Source: Sediminibacillus albus (GTDB taxonomy: Bacteria > Bacillota > Bacilli > Bacillales > Amphibacillaceae). From it: a stretch of DNA of 64,000 nt. Each line of letters begins with the position of its first letter. The stretch's first letter is position 1. Under the pieces are notes generated by a model. That model was not told the DNA's origin. It was given only the letters and a program-made list of their open reading frames with translations, and did no database searches. Location of the stretch: positions 496,001 to 560,000 of the forward strand of contig NZ_FNFL01000002.1 of NCBI RefSeq assembly GCF_900101125.1, written 5' to 3'. Of the stretch, positions 43,364 to 52,098 are shown in pieces. The position numbers were made by a program, and so were the translations under genes.

Positions 43364-45148
43364 ATGGGTGAAACAAAAGAAAAAACTTTTAAAGGCGGGG
43401 CATTTATCGTAGAGGATTTAGGACCTGATGATATCATTACCCCAGAGGATTTTACGGACGAACATTTAATGATAGCAAAAACGACAGAAGATTTTGTTCT
43501 TGGCGAAGTCATTCCTAAAATCGACCAGCTGGAAAACCATGAATTTGAACATTCTGTCCAATTGTTAAAACAAGCGGGAGAGCTTGGCTTATTAGGGGTA
43601 GATGTTCCGGAAGAGTATGGAGGACTTGGCCTGGATAAAATCAGTTCTTCATTAATTACTGAAAAATTCTCCAAGGCAGGCGGATTTTCAGTCACCTATG
43701 GAGCACATGTTGGAATCGGCTCCTTGCCTATAGTATTTTTTGGCAGTGAAGAGCAAAAGAAGAAGTATCTTCCCGTACTTGCTACTGGTGAAAAAATTGC
43801 AGCATATGCATTGACGGAACCAGGTTCCGGTTCTGATGCCCTTGGAGCGAAGACTTCAGCCGTACTTAATGAAGCGGGTACTCATTATGTATTAAATGGA
43901 GAAAAGCAATGGATCACGAATTCTGCTTTTGCCGATCTGTTTATTGTTTACGCAAAAATCGATGGGGAAAAATTCACGGCATTCATAGTAGAAAGAGATT
44001 ATCCGGGTGTTTCGACTGGAACTGAAGAAAAGAAAATGGGAATTAAGAGTTCTTCCACAAGAACTGTTATTCTTGAAGACGCCCAGGTTCCTGTTGAAAA
44101 TGTACTTGGAGAAATTGGGCGCGGCCATATTATTGCTTTCAATATTCTTAATGTAGGAAGATACAAACTGGCAATCGGCGGGGTCGGCGGTGCCAAAATA
44201 GGCATAGAGCTTGCTGCTAAATATGCCAATGAGCGCAAGCAATTCAAAACAGCTATTTCTAACTTTTCTTTAATTCAAGAAAAACTGGCAACAATGTCGG
44301 CTAATACTTATGCGAACGAAAGTTCAGTCTATCGTACCGTCGGATTATTTGAACAAAGGATGAGTAATTTAAGCAAAGAGGAACTGAATGACGGAAAAGC
44401 CGTGGCAAACGCAATTGCAGAATACCAGGTGGAGTGCTCTCTGAATAAGGTTTTTGCTACCGAATTAATGGATTATGTCGCTGATGAGGCAGTTCAAATC
44501 CATGGCGGCTATGGTTTTATGCAAGAATATGAAGTGGAGCGGATGTATCGGGATTCCAGAATTCAACGAATTTTTGAAGGGACTAATGAGATTAACCGCC
44601 TTTTAGTTCCTGGATCTTTGATGAAGAAAGCTATCAAAGGGGAATTGCCGATTTTACAGAAAGCACAGGCTTTGCAAGAAGAGTTAATGATGCTGATGCC
44701 GGAGGAAGTGGGGTCCGAACCTTTAGATCAGGAAAAATATTTGTTGAAAAACACTAAAAAGATCGGCTTGCTTGCTGCCGGATTAGCTGCTCAGAAGTAT
44801 GGCCAAAAGTTAGAGCACGAGCAGGAAGTACTAGCTAATATTGCCGACATCGTAGCGGAAATTTACAATATGGAGTCAGCAATCCTGCGAACGGAAAAAG
44901 CAATGAACAAGGCTGGCATGGAGAAAAACGTGTTAAAGCTTCTTTATACTCAAGTATACGTCCAGGAAGCTTTCAATCGTGTAGAAGCACATGCTAAAGA
45001 AACACTTATTGCTTGTGAAACCGGGGATACCTTGCGGATGATGTTGTCAGCAATGAGAAAGTTGACTAGGCATGAACCGATAAATGTCATCGCCAAAAAA
45101 CGAGAAATCGCCCGACACATTATCCAGGAAGAAAAATACTTCGCTTAA
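43364..45148 (+). CDS. fadE: Acyl-CoA dehydrogenase FadE
   Basis: A 594-residue acyl-CoA dehydrogenase catalysing the first oxidation step. FAD contacts lie in [19 protein letters not shown] and the catalytic Glu region in [20 protein letters not shown], then [20 protein letters not shown]. The C-terminal extra helical region (~430-594) is typical of the long FadE/YusJ type. The ATG at 43364 has AAAAGGAG at 10 bases; an in-frame GTG nine bases before is less likely. Last gene of the fad operon. Its downstream region is an inverted repeat copy. Confidence 0.95.
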   Translation: MGETKEKTFKGGAFIVEDLGPDDIITPEDFTDEHLMIAKTTEDFVLGEVIPKIDQLENHEFEHSVQLLKQAGELGLLGVDVPEEYGGLGLDKISSSLITEKFSKAGGFSVTYGAHVGIGSLPIVFFGSEEQKKKYLPVLATGEKIAAYALTEPGSGSDALGAKTSAVLNEAGTHYVLNGEKQWITNSAFADLFIVYAKIDGEKFTAFIVERDYPGVSTGTEEKKMGIKSSSTRTVILEDAQVPVENVLGEIGRGHIIAFNILNVGRYKLAIGGVGGAKIGIELAAKYANERKQFKTAISNFSLIQEKLATMSANTYANESSVYRTVGLFEQRMSNLSKEELNDGKAVANAIAEYQVECSLNKVFATELMDYVADEAVQIHGGYGFMQEYEVERMYRDSRIQRIFEGTNEINRLLVPGSLMKKAIKGELPILQKAQALQEELMMLMPEEVGSEPLDQEKYLLKNTKKIGLLAAGLAAQKYGQKLEHEQEVLANIADIVAEIYNMESAILRTEKAMNKAGMEKNVLKLLYTQVYVQEAFNRVEAHAKETLIACETGDTLRMMLSAMRKLTRHEPINVIAKKREIARHIIQEEKYFA

Positions 45149-45202
45149 ACGCAGTTTGTTCCAGATAGACACAAAAAGCCCCGCCATCCCGTGCGGGCAC
45201 GG

Positions 45203-45622
45203 AAAAACGGAAGCTCTATGATAGGTTGAATTTAAAAAAAGCGGTCTGTGTAGGATTTAATTCCCATACAGACCGCTTTTCGTCTAACTTCAAGAGGTTT
45301 GTGCCCTCTATTTCTTCATTCGTTTAACGATTCGTTTCACATTTGCCGTGAAAATCGCCATCGCTCCTTGAATGCACATGCCTTCGAGACCCGAAGATGA
45401 GATGATCTTATATCCGTGTCTATGTTGCTTCCGCGATGGGTGAGCGGTGGTGACGCCTGCGGGAACAGCAGGAGCCGAAGATCCACTTGGTCAAGTGATC
45501 TTTTTGATCAGGTTAGCTGAGGGCGTGTCCGCGGCAAGCATCCACCGAGAAACGATTGTTGGAATCAACAACAAACGTTGACAGCCCCTTTAGATTAAAA
45601 AGGACTTTCCAGTGGCCTCTAT
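45203..45622 (-). repeat. Dispersed non-coding repeat, copy B (inverted)
   Basis: On the minus strand this copy reads AGTCCTTTTTAATCTAAAGG through CTCATCTTCGGGTCTCGAAG to a terminal hairpin (45236-45285), in which AAAAGCGGTCTGT and its complement pair around a 20-base loop with flanking T/A runs. It is the more regular of the two copies and lacks the hairpin insertion found in copy A. It explains almost all of the gap 45149-45731. The end hairpin may also terminate fadE. Confidence 0.85.
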
Positions 45623-45731
45623 CCTGTGCGGGGCTTTTTATCCTCTTGTCAGTCCTGTTCAAGATTCGATGGATATTCCCTGAAAAATTTTGGGGAAATG
45701 TGATAACATATCTTTATAGAAGGGGGCAGGC

Positions 45732-46088
45732 ATGGTGTTAAAATTTTATTGGTATCCAAAATGCGATACATGCAGAAAAGCAAAAAAATGGTTAAATGAA
45801 AATAAGGTCGATTATCAGGAAATACATATTGTAGATGAACCACCGCAAAAAGAGGAATTAAGAAATATTATTCAGAAAAGCGGCCAGCCGATAAGGAAAT
45901 TCTTCAATACGAGCGGGAAAAAGTACCGGGAACTTGGCCTTAAAGATAAGCTTAGCAGTGCAACGGATGATGAGATGCTGAATTGGCTGGTGTCGGATGG
46001 CATGTTGATAAAAAGACCGATCTTGGCAAATGATGAAAAGGCTACTGTCGGATTTAAAGAAGAGGAATATGAGAAAGTCTGGAAATAA
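45732..46088 (+). CDS. Spx/ArsC-family protein (YusI-like)
   Basis: A 118-residue thioredoxin-fold protein. LKFYWYPKCDTCRKAKKWLN gives a CDTC motif near residue 11, with IKRPILANDEKATVGFKEEE at the C-terminus, as in ArsC/Spx-like proteins of the YusI/YffB kind. It is unlikely to be Spx itself, which has a different C-terminal part and an RPI loop interplay with RNA polymerase. Arsenate reductase activity is unproven. GAAGGGGG precedes the ATG. It lies upstream of gcvH as in B. subtilis. Confidence 0.85.
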   Translation: MVLKFYWYPKCDTCRKAKKWLNENKVDYQEIHIVDEPPQKEELRNIIQKSGQPIRKFFNTSGKKYRELGLKDKLSSATDDEMLNWLVSDGMLIKRPILANDEKATVGFKEEEYEKVWK

Positions 46089-46221
46089 AGCATTCCAAGC
46101 AAACCATTGGAAATTAGCCAGCCAAGCTTTTATATTGGATATAGAATGTTCACTTTCTGCGTAAAGATAGAACAGGATGTATAGAGTAGCAGTTTTAAAC
46201 AGAATGATGGAGGGTTTATTA

Positions 46222-46605
46222 ATGAGTTTACCAAAAGAGTTACGTTATTCAGAAGAGCACGAATGGGTGAAAACAGAAGACGGTAAGGTCCGTATTGGCA
46301 TTACAGATCATGCCCAATCAGAATTGGGAGATATCGTGTTTGTAGAGCTTCCGGAAGTCGGCGACGACATTGAAGCGGACGAGCCATTTGGCAGTGTAGA
46401 ATCGGTGAAGACTGTATCTGAATTATACGCACCCATTAATGGAAAAGTAGTGGAAGTAAATGAAGATTTGGATGACAGTCCTGAATTTGTCAATGAATCT
46501 CCTTATGAGAAAGCTTGGATGATTGTCGTTGAAACAGATGATCTTTCACAAATTGATGAATTGATGACCGCGGAGCAATATCAGGAAATGATCGACGAAG
46601 AGTAG
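46222..46605 (+). CDS. gcvH: Glycine cleavage system H protein
   Basis: A 127-residue lipoyl carrier. The lipoylation lysine lies in [40 protein letters not shown] opens the domain and [14 protein letters not shown] ends it. The ATG with GGAGGG eight bases away gives the standard length. An upstream in-frame start would add 15 unconserved residues. The protein also passes lipoyl groups to other enzymes in B. subtilis. Other gcv genes are not here. Confidence 0.97.
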   Translation: MSLPKELRYSEEHEWVKTEDGKVRIGITDHAQSELGDIVFVELPEVGDDIEADEPFGSVESVKTVSELYAPINGKVVEVNEDLDDSPEFVNESPYEKAWMIVVETDDLSQIDELMTAEQYQEMIDEE

Positions 46606-46705
46606 GTCTCTCTATCTTATCATGTGAAAAAGGCTAAGCTTAAGGATTGGGAAAGCCATGCATGAATAGTGAATTATACAATACAATGATAAAAGAGAGC
46701 AGTGA

Positions 46706-46742
46706 ATATCCCTTGTTACAACTAAAGTGACAAGGGATTATT
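46706..46742 (+). terminator. Hairpin between gcvH and the Toprim gene
   Basis: ATCCCTTGT and its complement around a loop (TACAACTAAAGTG), followed by TATTGTTAAC. The T-tract is weak. Confidence 0.5.
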
Positions 46743-46802
46743 GTTAACCTCCGAATTTTGTTCGACTGATTGTACACTTATCGATTAAAGCAGGTGATCT
46801 CA

Positions 46803-47150
46803 ATGACGGACGCTGAAAAAGTGATTATTGTAGAGGGACGCACAGACAAAGTCCAGATTCAGAAAGTGATTGATGAGCAGATTGAAATTATCTGCACGAA
46901 CGGCACTTTAGGAGTAGAGCGGCTTGAAGAGTTATTGATTGAATATGATCTTGATAACAAAGAAGTTTTTATATTAGTCGATGAAGACACTGCCGGCCAT
47001 AAGCTGCGAAAACAGTTATCTATTGAGCTGCCCCATGCGGAGCATATTTACATTGATAAAACGTTTCGTGAGGTAGCTGCAACTCCGGAGGCGGAATTGG
47101 CTACTGCATTATTGGGCAGAAGAATTTCCGTCAATCCATTTTACCTTTGA
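46803..47150 (+). CDS. Toprim-domain protein (YusF-like)
   Basis: A 115-residue single Toprim domain. EKVIIVEGRTDKVQIQKVID gives the catalytic-type Glu and VFILVDEDTAGHKLRKQL the DxD-like acidic patch. The fold is close to the RNase M5/YusF group, which may process or cut RNA or DNA, but the role of this short protein is not known. The start is ATG with CAGGTGATC. An in-frame start 33 bases earlier would lengthen it. Its position between gcvH and a thioredoxin gene follows B. subtilis. Confidence 0.85.
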   Translation: MTDAEKVIIVEGRTDKVQIQKVIDEQIEIICTNGTLGVERLEELLIEYDLDNKEVFILVDEDTAGHKLRKQLSIELPHAEHIYIDKTFREVAATPEAELATALLGRRISVNPFYL

Positions 47151-47231
47151 ATAGTGGATGACAGGATTTTTTGATACATAAGCCAAGACTGCCAGATCAA
47201 CCCTTCCAAAAGTGAAAAAGGTGGCATATCG

Positions 47232-47555
47232 ATGAAACATATAACGACCCCTGATCTGGAAGGTATGAAAAATGGACTTGTTTTTATCCATACTCCTTTT
47301 TGCGGCACTTGCCAGTTGGCGAGGAAAATGCTGCTAACAGTGGAGAGTATGGAAGAAAATAATTTATTTTATGATATGAATGCTTCCCTTTATCCCAATT
47401 ATATGCAGGATAATCAAATTGAAAGTGTCCCTTGTTTATTAATTTTCCATGAGGGAGAAATAAAAGAAAAAGTCTATGCCTTCCAATCAGTTACTAATAT
47501 TTATCTAAAAATAGGAGCTTATAACCAAACAAGCCGATTATTTCCCGAGAAATAA
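47232..47555 (+). CDS. Thioredoxin-like protein (YusE-like)
   Basis: A 107-residue thioredoxin-fold protein. The redox site CGTC is in FIHTPFCGTCQLARKML, the cis-proline in ESVPCLLIFHEGE, and no signal peptide is present. The final residues (NQTSRLFPEK) are encoded by the left arm of the following terminator stem, and the stop codon lies in the right arm. AAAGGTGG precedes the ATG. Substrate is unknown. Confidence 0.9.
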   Translation: MKHITTPDLEGMKNGLVFIHTPFCGTCQLARKMLLTVESMEENNLFYDMNASLYPNYMQDNQIESVPCLLIFHEGEIKEKVYAFQSVTNIYLKIGAYNQTSRLFPEK

Positions 47556-47573
47556 TCGGCTTGTTTGGTTTTC
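47525..47573 (+). terminator. 20-bp perfect-stem terminator overlapping gene end
   Basis: CCAAACAAGCCGATTATTTC and its exact complement with a CCGA loop, followed by TTTTCT. It starts within the coding region of the thioredoxin-like gene, whose TAA lies in the right arm. Confidence 0.9.
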
Positions 47574-47628
47574 TATTAAAGGATTCGGTCCATGGATGTC
47601 GAACTTCTATTCCAAAGGAGGGGAAGAT

Positions 47629-47955
47629 ATGAACGGACATATATTGGATGACTGGAAACTGCGGCTTGAATCTAGAAAGGATTTACTTTTTCTATATCAA
47701 GATAAAGACTTAGATGTGAAAATGGTTCTTAACGGCCATCCCTTCTGGCTGTTATTTCGATCTGGACAAATACAAATTCTCCCTTATCAGCAATATCAGG
47801 GGAGCCTGATGTTGCAAGTGGAATTAAGCAGGGAAATTACCCCGGAAGTTATGTCAGGAGAGCAAAAACTAACGTCTTATCCATCAAACCTTGTGAGCTG
47901 GCAAGGGCGGTACCGGGATTGTTTATTATTAGAATCCCTCTTGTTTCTTCCTTGA
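47629..47955 (+). CDS. YusD-like protein of unknown function
   Basis: A 108-residue soluble protein beginning MNGHILDDWKLRLESRKDL. Beta-rich stretches (VKMVLNGHPFWLLFRSGQIQ, GSLMLQVELSREI) suggest an SCP2-like or other small alpha/beta fold, as is guessed for YusD. GGAGG at good spacing fixes this ATG over one 33 bases upstream. It abuts the next gene with no intervening base, on the opposite strand. Function unknown. Confidence 0.75.
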   Translation: MNGHILDDWKLRLESRKDLLFLYQDKDLDVKMVLNGHPFWLLFRSGQIQILPYQQYQGSLMLQVELSREITPEVMSGEQKLTSYPSNLVSWQGRYRDCLLLESLLFLP

Positions 47956-48372
47956 TCATCCTAAGAGGCTTCCTATTTTATCAACTATCGTCAAAAAGGG
48001 AGCCTTATCTCCAAAATGGCCGGCAATTCTTCCTTGTTGATCGATAACGATAGTAGATGGAACACCGTTGCAGTGATAAAGGTCATACACAGAGCGCCCT
48101 TCATCTGCTAAGGTAGGTTGTTGAAGGAATTTATTTTTGTAATCGAGCCCTGCGTCCAGGTTCCTCTCTCTGCCAGTTACATTTATGGTTATCAATTTAA
48201 CTTTATCATTATTGATTGTCTTATATAATTGTTCTTTCTTTGGCAGATCGACAGCACAATCCGGGCACCAGGAGACCCAAAAGGTTATTACGATAACTTT
48301 TCCTAAATCTTTCTCTATATTATAGATTTGATCTTCTCCAAGTAAAGGTAACTCGAATAATGGCGCCTTCAC
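47956..48372 (-). CDS. TlpA/ResA-type thioredoxin-family protein
   Basis: A 138-residue thioredoxin-fold protein with CPDC in ITFWVSWCPDCAVDLPKKEQ and cis-Pro in CNGVPSTIVIDQQGRI, as in TlpA/ResA oxidoreductases. No signal peptide or membrane anchor is visible, so it is likely cytoplasmic, unlike ResA. The start is GTG after CGAGGAGCG. It converges with the YusD-like gene: the two stop codons are adjacent. Substrate unknown. Confidence 0.88.
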   Translation of the reverse strand: MKAPLFELPLLGEDQIYNIEKDLGKVIVITFWVSWCPDCAVDLPKKEQLYKTINNDKVKLITINVTGRERNLDAGLDYKNKFLQQPTLADEGRSVYDLYHCNGVPSTIVIDQQGRIAGHFGDKAPFLTIVDKIGSLLG

Positions 48373-48529
48373 CTTATCGCTCCTCGTTTATAAAATCATT
48401 ACTTTTTATTCCATCCCATCATATCAAAAACCGAAGATGATGTTAAAAGCAGACACCTTGACAGCCGATGATAATCGGAAGCTTTATTAGGCCTGCGATG
48501 ATTACCAAAAAATGATTGTCATTAAATGA

Positions 48530-48558
48530 TTGACAGCATATTATTGCCATGCTAAAAT
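48530..48558 (+). promoter_or_regulatory. Promoter of the met operon
   Basis: TTGACA, a 17-base spacer and TAAAAT, an excellent sigma-A match. Start is near 48565, 35 bases before the SAM-I aptamer. Confidence 0.85.
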
Positions 48559-48598
48559 CCTATTTAGCGCTTAAAAACGAACCAATTGAATAGGTAAT

Positions 48599-48713
48599 CT
48601 CTTATCAAGAGAGGTGGAGGGACTGGCCCGATGAAGCCCGGCAACCGTTAATCAGTATCTCTGGTTAAAATGGTGCCAATTCCTGCGAAGCATGATGCTT
48701 TGGCAGATGAGAG
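48599..48713 (+). promoter_or_regulatory. SAM-I riboswitch (S-box)
   Basis: The strand has the S-box signatures: CTCTTATCAAGAGAGGTGGA, then GGGACTGGCCCGATGAAGCC, CGGCAACC, TGGTGCCAATTCCTGC and the closing GCAGATGAGAG, where CTCTTATC pairs with GATGAGAG as P1. SAM binding favours the following terminator and so shuts off methionine uptake when SAM is plentiful. Confidence 0.97.
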
Positions 48714-48733
48714 AACGAGAAAGTAGTATATTT

Positions 48734-48773
48734 GCGTCTTTCTGTTCTCAAGAACAGAGAAGACGCTTTTTTT
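48734..48773 (+). terminator. SAM-I riboswitch terminator
   Basis: GCGTCTTTCTGTTCT pairs with AGAACAGAGAAGACGC around CAA and runs into Ts. It stops the transcript before metN. Confidence 0.9.
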
Positions 48774-48849
48774 GTTTAAAGAAAATTGATTGATTAAGCA
48801 GGTTCAGGAAAAAGTAATTTAAATAGGAGTGTCTCGAGGAGGAAGTAAG

Positions 48850-49878
48850 TTGATTTCGATTAGAGGTTTGACAAAAGTATTTCCAGCAAAGCCAAACAAT
48901 ATAATGGCAGTCGATAATCTTGACTTGGAAATTAATAAAGGAGAAATATTCGGTGTGATTGGTTACAGCGGTGCAGGAAAAAGCACATTTATCCGCCTGT
49001 TGAACCGATTGGAAGACCCAACGAGCGGGCAGATTACCATCGATGAGCATGATATAACATCCATGCCTAAACAACAGTTAAGACGATCAAGGCAGGAAAT
49101 TGGCATGATTTTTCAACACTTCAACCTGCTCTGGTCACGGACTGTCCGTGAAAATATCGCTTTCCCTCTTGAGATAGCAGGGGTACCAAAACGGAAGCGG
49201 TTGGAACGAGTGGATGAGTTAATTGAACTCGTAGGGTTGTCCGGGCGGGAGGATGCCTATCCAGCCCAGTTAAGCGGCGGTCAAAAGCAACGGGTGGGCA
49301 TCGCAAGGGCTCTGGCCAATAATCCTAAAGTTTTGCTTTGCGATGAAGCAACTTCAGCGCTTGATCCGGATACAACAGATTCTATCCTGCGCTTACTGGT
49401 CGATATTAATGAAAAGCTAGGATTAACCATTATTCTGATTACCCATGAAATGCATGTAATCAGAAAAATCTGTCATAGGGTTGCGGTAATGGAAGCCGGA
49501 AAGATAGCCGAGCAAGGCGAGGTCCTGGATGTGTTCCTTCACCCGCAACAACCAGTCACCAAACGCTTTGTCGAGCAAGTGATGGGTGATAAAGACCAAG
49601 AGGATTCCTTGAAAATTCTCATGGAAAATTATCAGAAAGGGAAAGTTCTCCGTCTTCACTTTCTTGGTGAAACAACGAACCAGGCAGTGATTAGCCAAGT
49701 GTCCAAACAATTTGACGTCGCAGTCAACATTCTGCAAGGAAAAGTGACGCAAACACAAAAAGGAGCCTATGGCACGTTATTTATCCATATTGACGGAGAA
49801 GAAGCAGAAATTGAAAAGGCGATTGATTATATGGAGTCAACCTCTGTAGAAGTGGAGGTGGATATTGATGTTAAATGA
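48850..49878 (+). CDS. metN: Methionine ABC transporter ATP-binding protein MetN
   Basis: A 342-residue ATPase of the methionine importer. Walker A is GYSGAGKSTFIRL, the signature LSGGQKQRVGIARAL, Walker B VLLCDEATSALD. The last ~90 residues form the NIL domain that senses methionine and inhibits the transporter. I use the TTG with GAGGAGG seven bases away over a GTG 21 bases earlier without such a site. It ends overlapping metI. Confidence 0.96.
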   Translation: MISIRGLTKVFPAKPNNIMAVDNLDLEINKGEIFGVIGYSGAGKSTFIRLLNRLEDPTSGQITIDEHDITSMPKQQLRRSRQEIGMIFQHFNLLWSRTVRENIAFPLEIAGVPKRKRLERVDELIELVGLSGREDAYPAQLSGGQKQRVGIARALANNPKVLLCDEATSALDPDTTDSILRLLVDINEKLGLTIILITHEMHVIRKICHRVAVMEAGKIAEQGEVLDVFLHPQQPVTKRFVEQVMGDKDQEDSLKILMENYQKGKVLRLHFLGETTNQAVISQVSKQFDVAVNILQGKVTQTQKGAYGTLFIHIDGEEAEIEKAIDYMESTSVEVEVDIDVK

Positions 49879-50536
49879 ATTGTTCCCAAATGTTAAACCG
49901 GATGATTTATGGACGGCAATCGAAGAAACCTTTTATATGACCTTAATTTCTGTAATCGGGACAATCATTTTAGGAATATTGCTTGGACTGCTGCTGTTTT
50001 TAACAGCAAAAGACGGTTTGTGGCAGAGTAAAATGCTGAATTTCCTAGTCGCGGCAGTGGTGAATATTTTCCGTGCTATTCCATTTATTATTTTAATATT
50101 ACTGTTATTTCCATTTACTGATTTTCTAATGGGTACGATCCGGGGGCCGAAAGCGGCATTACCAGCCTTAATTATCGGTTCTGCTCCTTTTTATGCCAGG
50201 TTGGCAGAAATTGCTTTAAGGGAAGTAGACAAAGGCGTGGTTGAGGCTGCCAAAGCTATGGGAGCAAAAACGCATACGATTATTTTTAAGGTGCTGCTTC
50301 CTGAATCAATGCCAGCCTTAGTATCAGGGATTACTGTAACAGCCATTGCTTTAATAGGCTATACGGCGGTGGCAGGTGTCATTGGCGCCGGCGGGCTTGG
50401 AGATTTCGCTTATTTTTATGGGTTCCAGCGTCGTGATTTTGATGTAGTGTTTGTTTGCACAGTCTTAATTGTAATTATAGTGTTTATTTTTCAATTTATC
50501 GGCGATTTCGTCGCTAATAAATTAGATAAAAGATAA
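49868..50536 (+). CDS. metI: Methionine ABC transporter permease MetI
   Basis: A 222-residue permease with about five membrane segments. The EAA-loop coupling motif VVEAAKAMGAKTHTIIFKVL contacts MetN, and GYTAVAGVIGAGGLGDFAYF is the family's C-terminal sequence. ATG with GGAGGTGG lies inside the metN tail (11-base overlap). Also called MetP in B. subtilis. Confidence 0.95.
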   Translation: MLNELFPNVKPDDLWTAIEETFYMTLISVIGTIILGILLGLLLFLTAKDGLWQSKMLNFLVAAVVNIFRAIPFIILILLLFPFTDFLMGTIRGPKAALPALIIGSAPFYARLAEIALREVDKGVVEAAKAMGAKTHTIIFKVLLPESMPALVSGITVTAIALIGYTAVAGVIGAGGLGDFAYFYGFQRRDFDVVFVCTVLIVIIVFIFQFIGDFVANKLDKR

Positions 50537-50558
50537 TATAAAAAAGGAGAGTTTTAAT

Positions 50559-51398
50559 ATGAAAAAGTTTTTATCATTGTTATTTATGTCACTTATTCTT
50601 GTTGTCTTAGCTGCATGCGGCAGCTCGTCAGATGAAAGCTCATCTGACAAAGGAGAGGATACAAATGAAATCAAGGTAGGGGCCTCAAGCTCACCACATG
50701 CGGAAATTTTGGAAGAAGCTAAGCCCTTGCTAGAAGAAGAAGGTATCACTCTTACAATAGCAGAATATCAGGATTACGTACTTCCGAATCAGGACCTTGC
50801 CAATGGCGAGATTGATGCTAATTACTTCCAGCATAAGCCTTATTTAAGAGATCAAATCAAGGAATTCGGCTATGACTTTGTCAGCCTTGGCGGTGTGCAT
50901 CTCGAACCAATGGGGGTCTATTCTAAAAACATTAAAAGCATTGAAGACATTCCGGATGGAACAGAAGTTATCATCAGCCGTTCCGTTCCAGATCATGGAA
51001 GAATTTTGAGTATGTTCGAAGCGGAAGGTTTGATTAAACTGGATGAAGAGGTAGACAAAGTGAGTGCGACTGTCGATGACATCGTGGAAAACCCTAAGAA
51101 TTTAACTTTTTCACCGGATGTAGATGCGGCTGTATTACCGGAAGTATATGAAAGTGACGAGAATGCTTTAGTTGCTATCAATACAAATTATGCGCTTGAA
51201 GCCGGTCTTGTCCCGACAGAGGATGCTGTGTTTGTTGAGGGAGAGGAGTCTCCTTATGTGAATTTGGTTGCTGCCCGGTCTGAGGATGAGGATAATGAGG
51301 CACTAAATACGCTTGTCGATATTCTACAGTCAGATGAAATCCAATCCTTTATCGAAGAAAATTATGATGGGGCAATTGTTCCGGCTGCTCAGGAGTAG
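50559..51398 (+). CDS. metQ: Methionine-binding lipoprotein MetQ
   Basis: A 279-residue NlpA-type lipoprotein: signal peptide with lipobox (LVVLAACGSSSD), then the methionine-binding domain IKVGASSSPHAEILEEAKPL, QDYVLPNQDLANGEIDANYF, YSKNIKSIEDIPDGTEVII and AAVLPEVYESDENALVAINT. AAAGGAGAG precedes the ATG. It is the last gene of the S-box operon. No sharp terminator was seen just after it. Confidence 0.96.
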   Translation: MKKFLSLLFMSLILVVLAACGSSSDESSSDKGEDTNEIKVGASSSPHAEILEEAKPLLEEEGITLTIAEYQDYVLPNQDLANGEIDANYFQHKPYLRDQIKEFGYDFVSLGGVHLEPMGVYSKNIKSIEDIPDGTEVIISRSVPDHGRILSMFEAEGLIKLDEEVDKVSATVDDIVENPKNLTFSPDVDAAVLPEVYESDENALVAINTNYALEAGLVPTEDAVFVEGEESPYVNLVAARSEDEDNEALNTLVDILQSDEIQSFIEENYDGAIVPAAQE

Positions 51399-51605
51399 GA
51401 TGGCGTTTTCGGATCAAATAGAAGCAAATCGATGTTATTTTTATGTATTGTAAGATTACTTCCGTTTACTTTCTTTCAAAGAATGTCAAAAATGCGTATG
51501 GTCTTATTTCGTTTTAAACGGTATTAGTAAGGGTAATATAACCGTGATACAATTTTTATGTATCTCAAAGAGGTACAACAACAGACATCTTGAAAGGAAG
51601 GATTC

Positions 51606-51800
51606 ATTATCTCGGACAGTGGTTTAGGATTAAACTACACTTCAGAAATGGAAAAAGCAATGCAGCAAAACCATGGATTAGGTTATGCTGAGTATGGAAG
51701 AAAGCTTGACAAACGGCTGGAAGTTGAGAGAGAACGCGAAGAAAGTTATAGAAAAAGCCGCCAAGTAATCGCTGAAGTAGAACGACAATTGCATCGATGA
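51606..51800 (+). CDS. Small hydrophilic protein, non-canonical start
   Basis: A 64-residue frame giving DSGLGLNYTSEMEKAMQQNH and a charged helix (KRLEVEREREESYRKSRQVI) to a stop. It opens after a TGA at 51591 and holds no ATG, GTG or TTG near its ribosome binding site (AAAGGAAGG). ATT at 51606, or ATC three bases later, are the best-placed codons. An internal in-frame ATG at 51648 lacks a binding site. I recognise no family. A terminator follows it. Confidence 0.6.
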   Translation: MISDSGLGLNYTSEMEKAMQQNHGLGYAEYGRKLDKRLEVEREREESYRKSRQVIAEVERQLHR

Positions 51801-51834
51801 ATTCGTTTTTTAAAAAACAAGAATAAATAGAGAT

Positions 51835-51868
51835 CCCCCTGCTGCTGTTTTTGGCTGCGGGGGGTTTT
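51835..51868 (+). terminator. Terminator after the small gene
   Basis: CCCCCTGC pairs with GCGGGGG-type sequence across a short pyrimidine-rich loop, followed by TTTTAT. Confidence 0.7.
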
Positions 51869-51989
51869 ATGTTACATTAGAAATATGCAGAAACGATGAT
51901 TCGTTTTTTTCAGTAAACTTTGGCCGAAGGGCCAGGGTAAAAGTTGTCATTTATTATTCGGGGAAGGGTAATCAATAACGTTGTATAAG

Positions 51990-52018
51990 TTGATTATAGA
52001 TTCGAAATGATATAAGAT
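51990..52018 (+). promoter_or_regulatory. Promoter of the suf operon
   Basis: TTGATT, a 17-base spacer and TAAGAT, about 80 bases before sufC. Start near 52025. No clear Fur box was found here. Confidence 0.55.
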
Positions 52019-52098
52019 TGTAATGAGAATAAATTGAGAATGGATGTAATTCCGTTTCTGCAATAATATCATTAAAAAGAGTAACTGGAGGTATCGTT

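Noticed and set aside
45556-45741. A 61-codon frame running from repeat copy B into yusI
   Set aside because: It has repeat-derived sequence and overlaps the real start of the downstream gene.
48829-48849. An upstream GTG start for metN
   Set aside because: It lacks a ribosome binding site, while TTG at 48850 has an excellent one and gives the family N-terminus.
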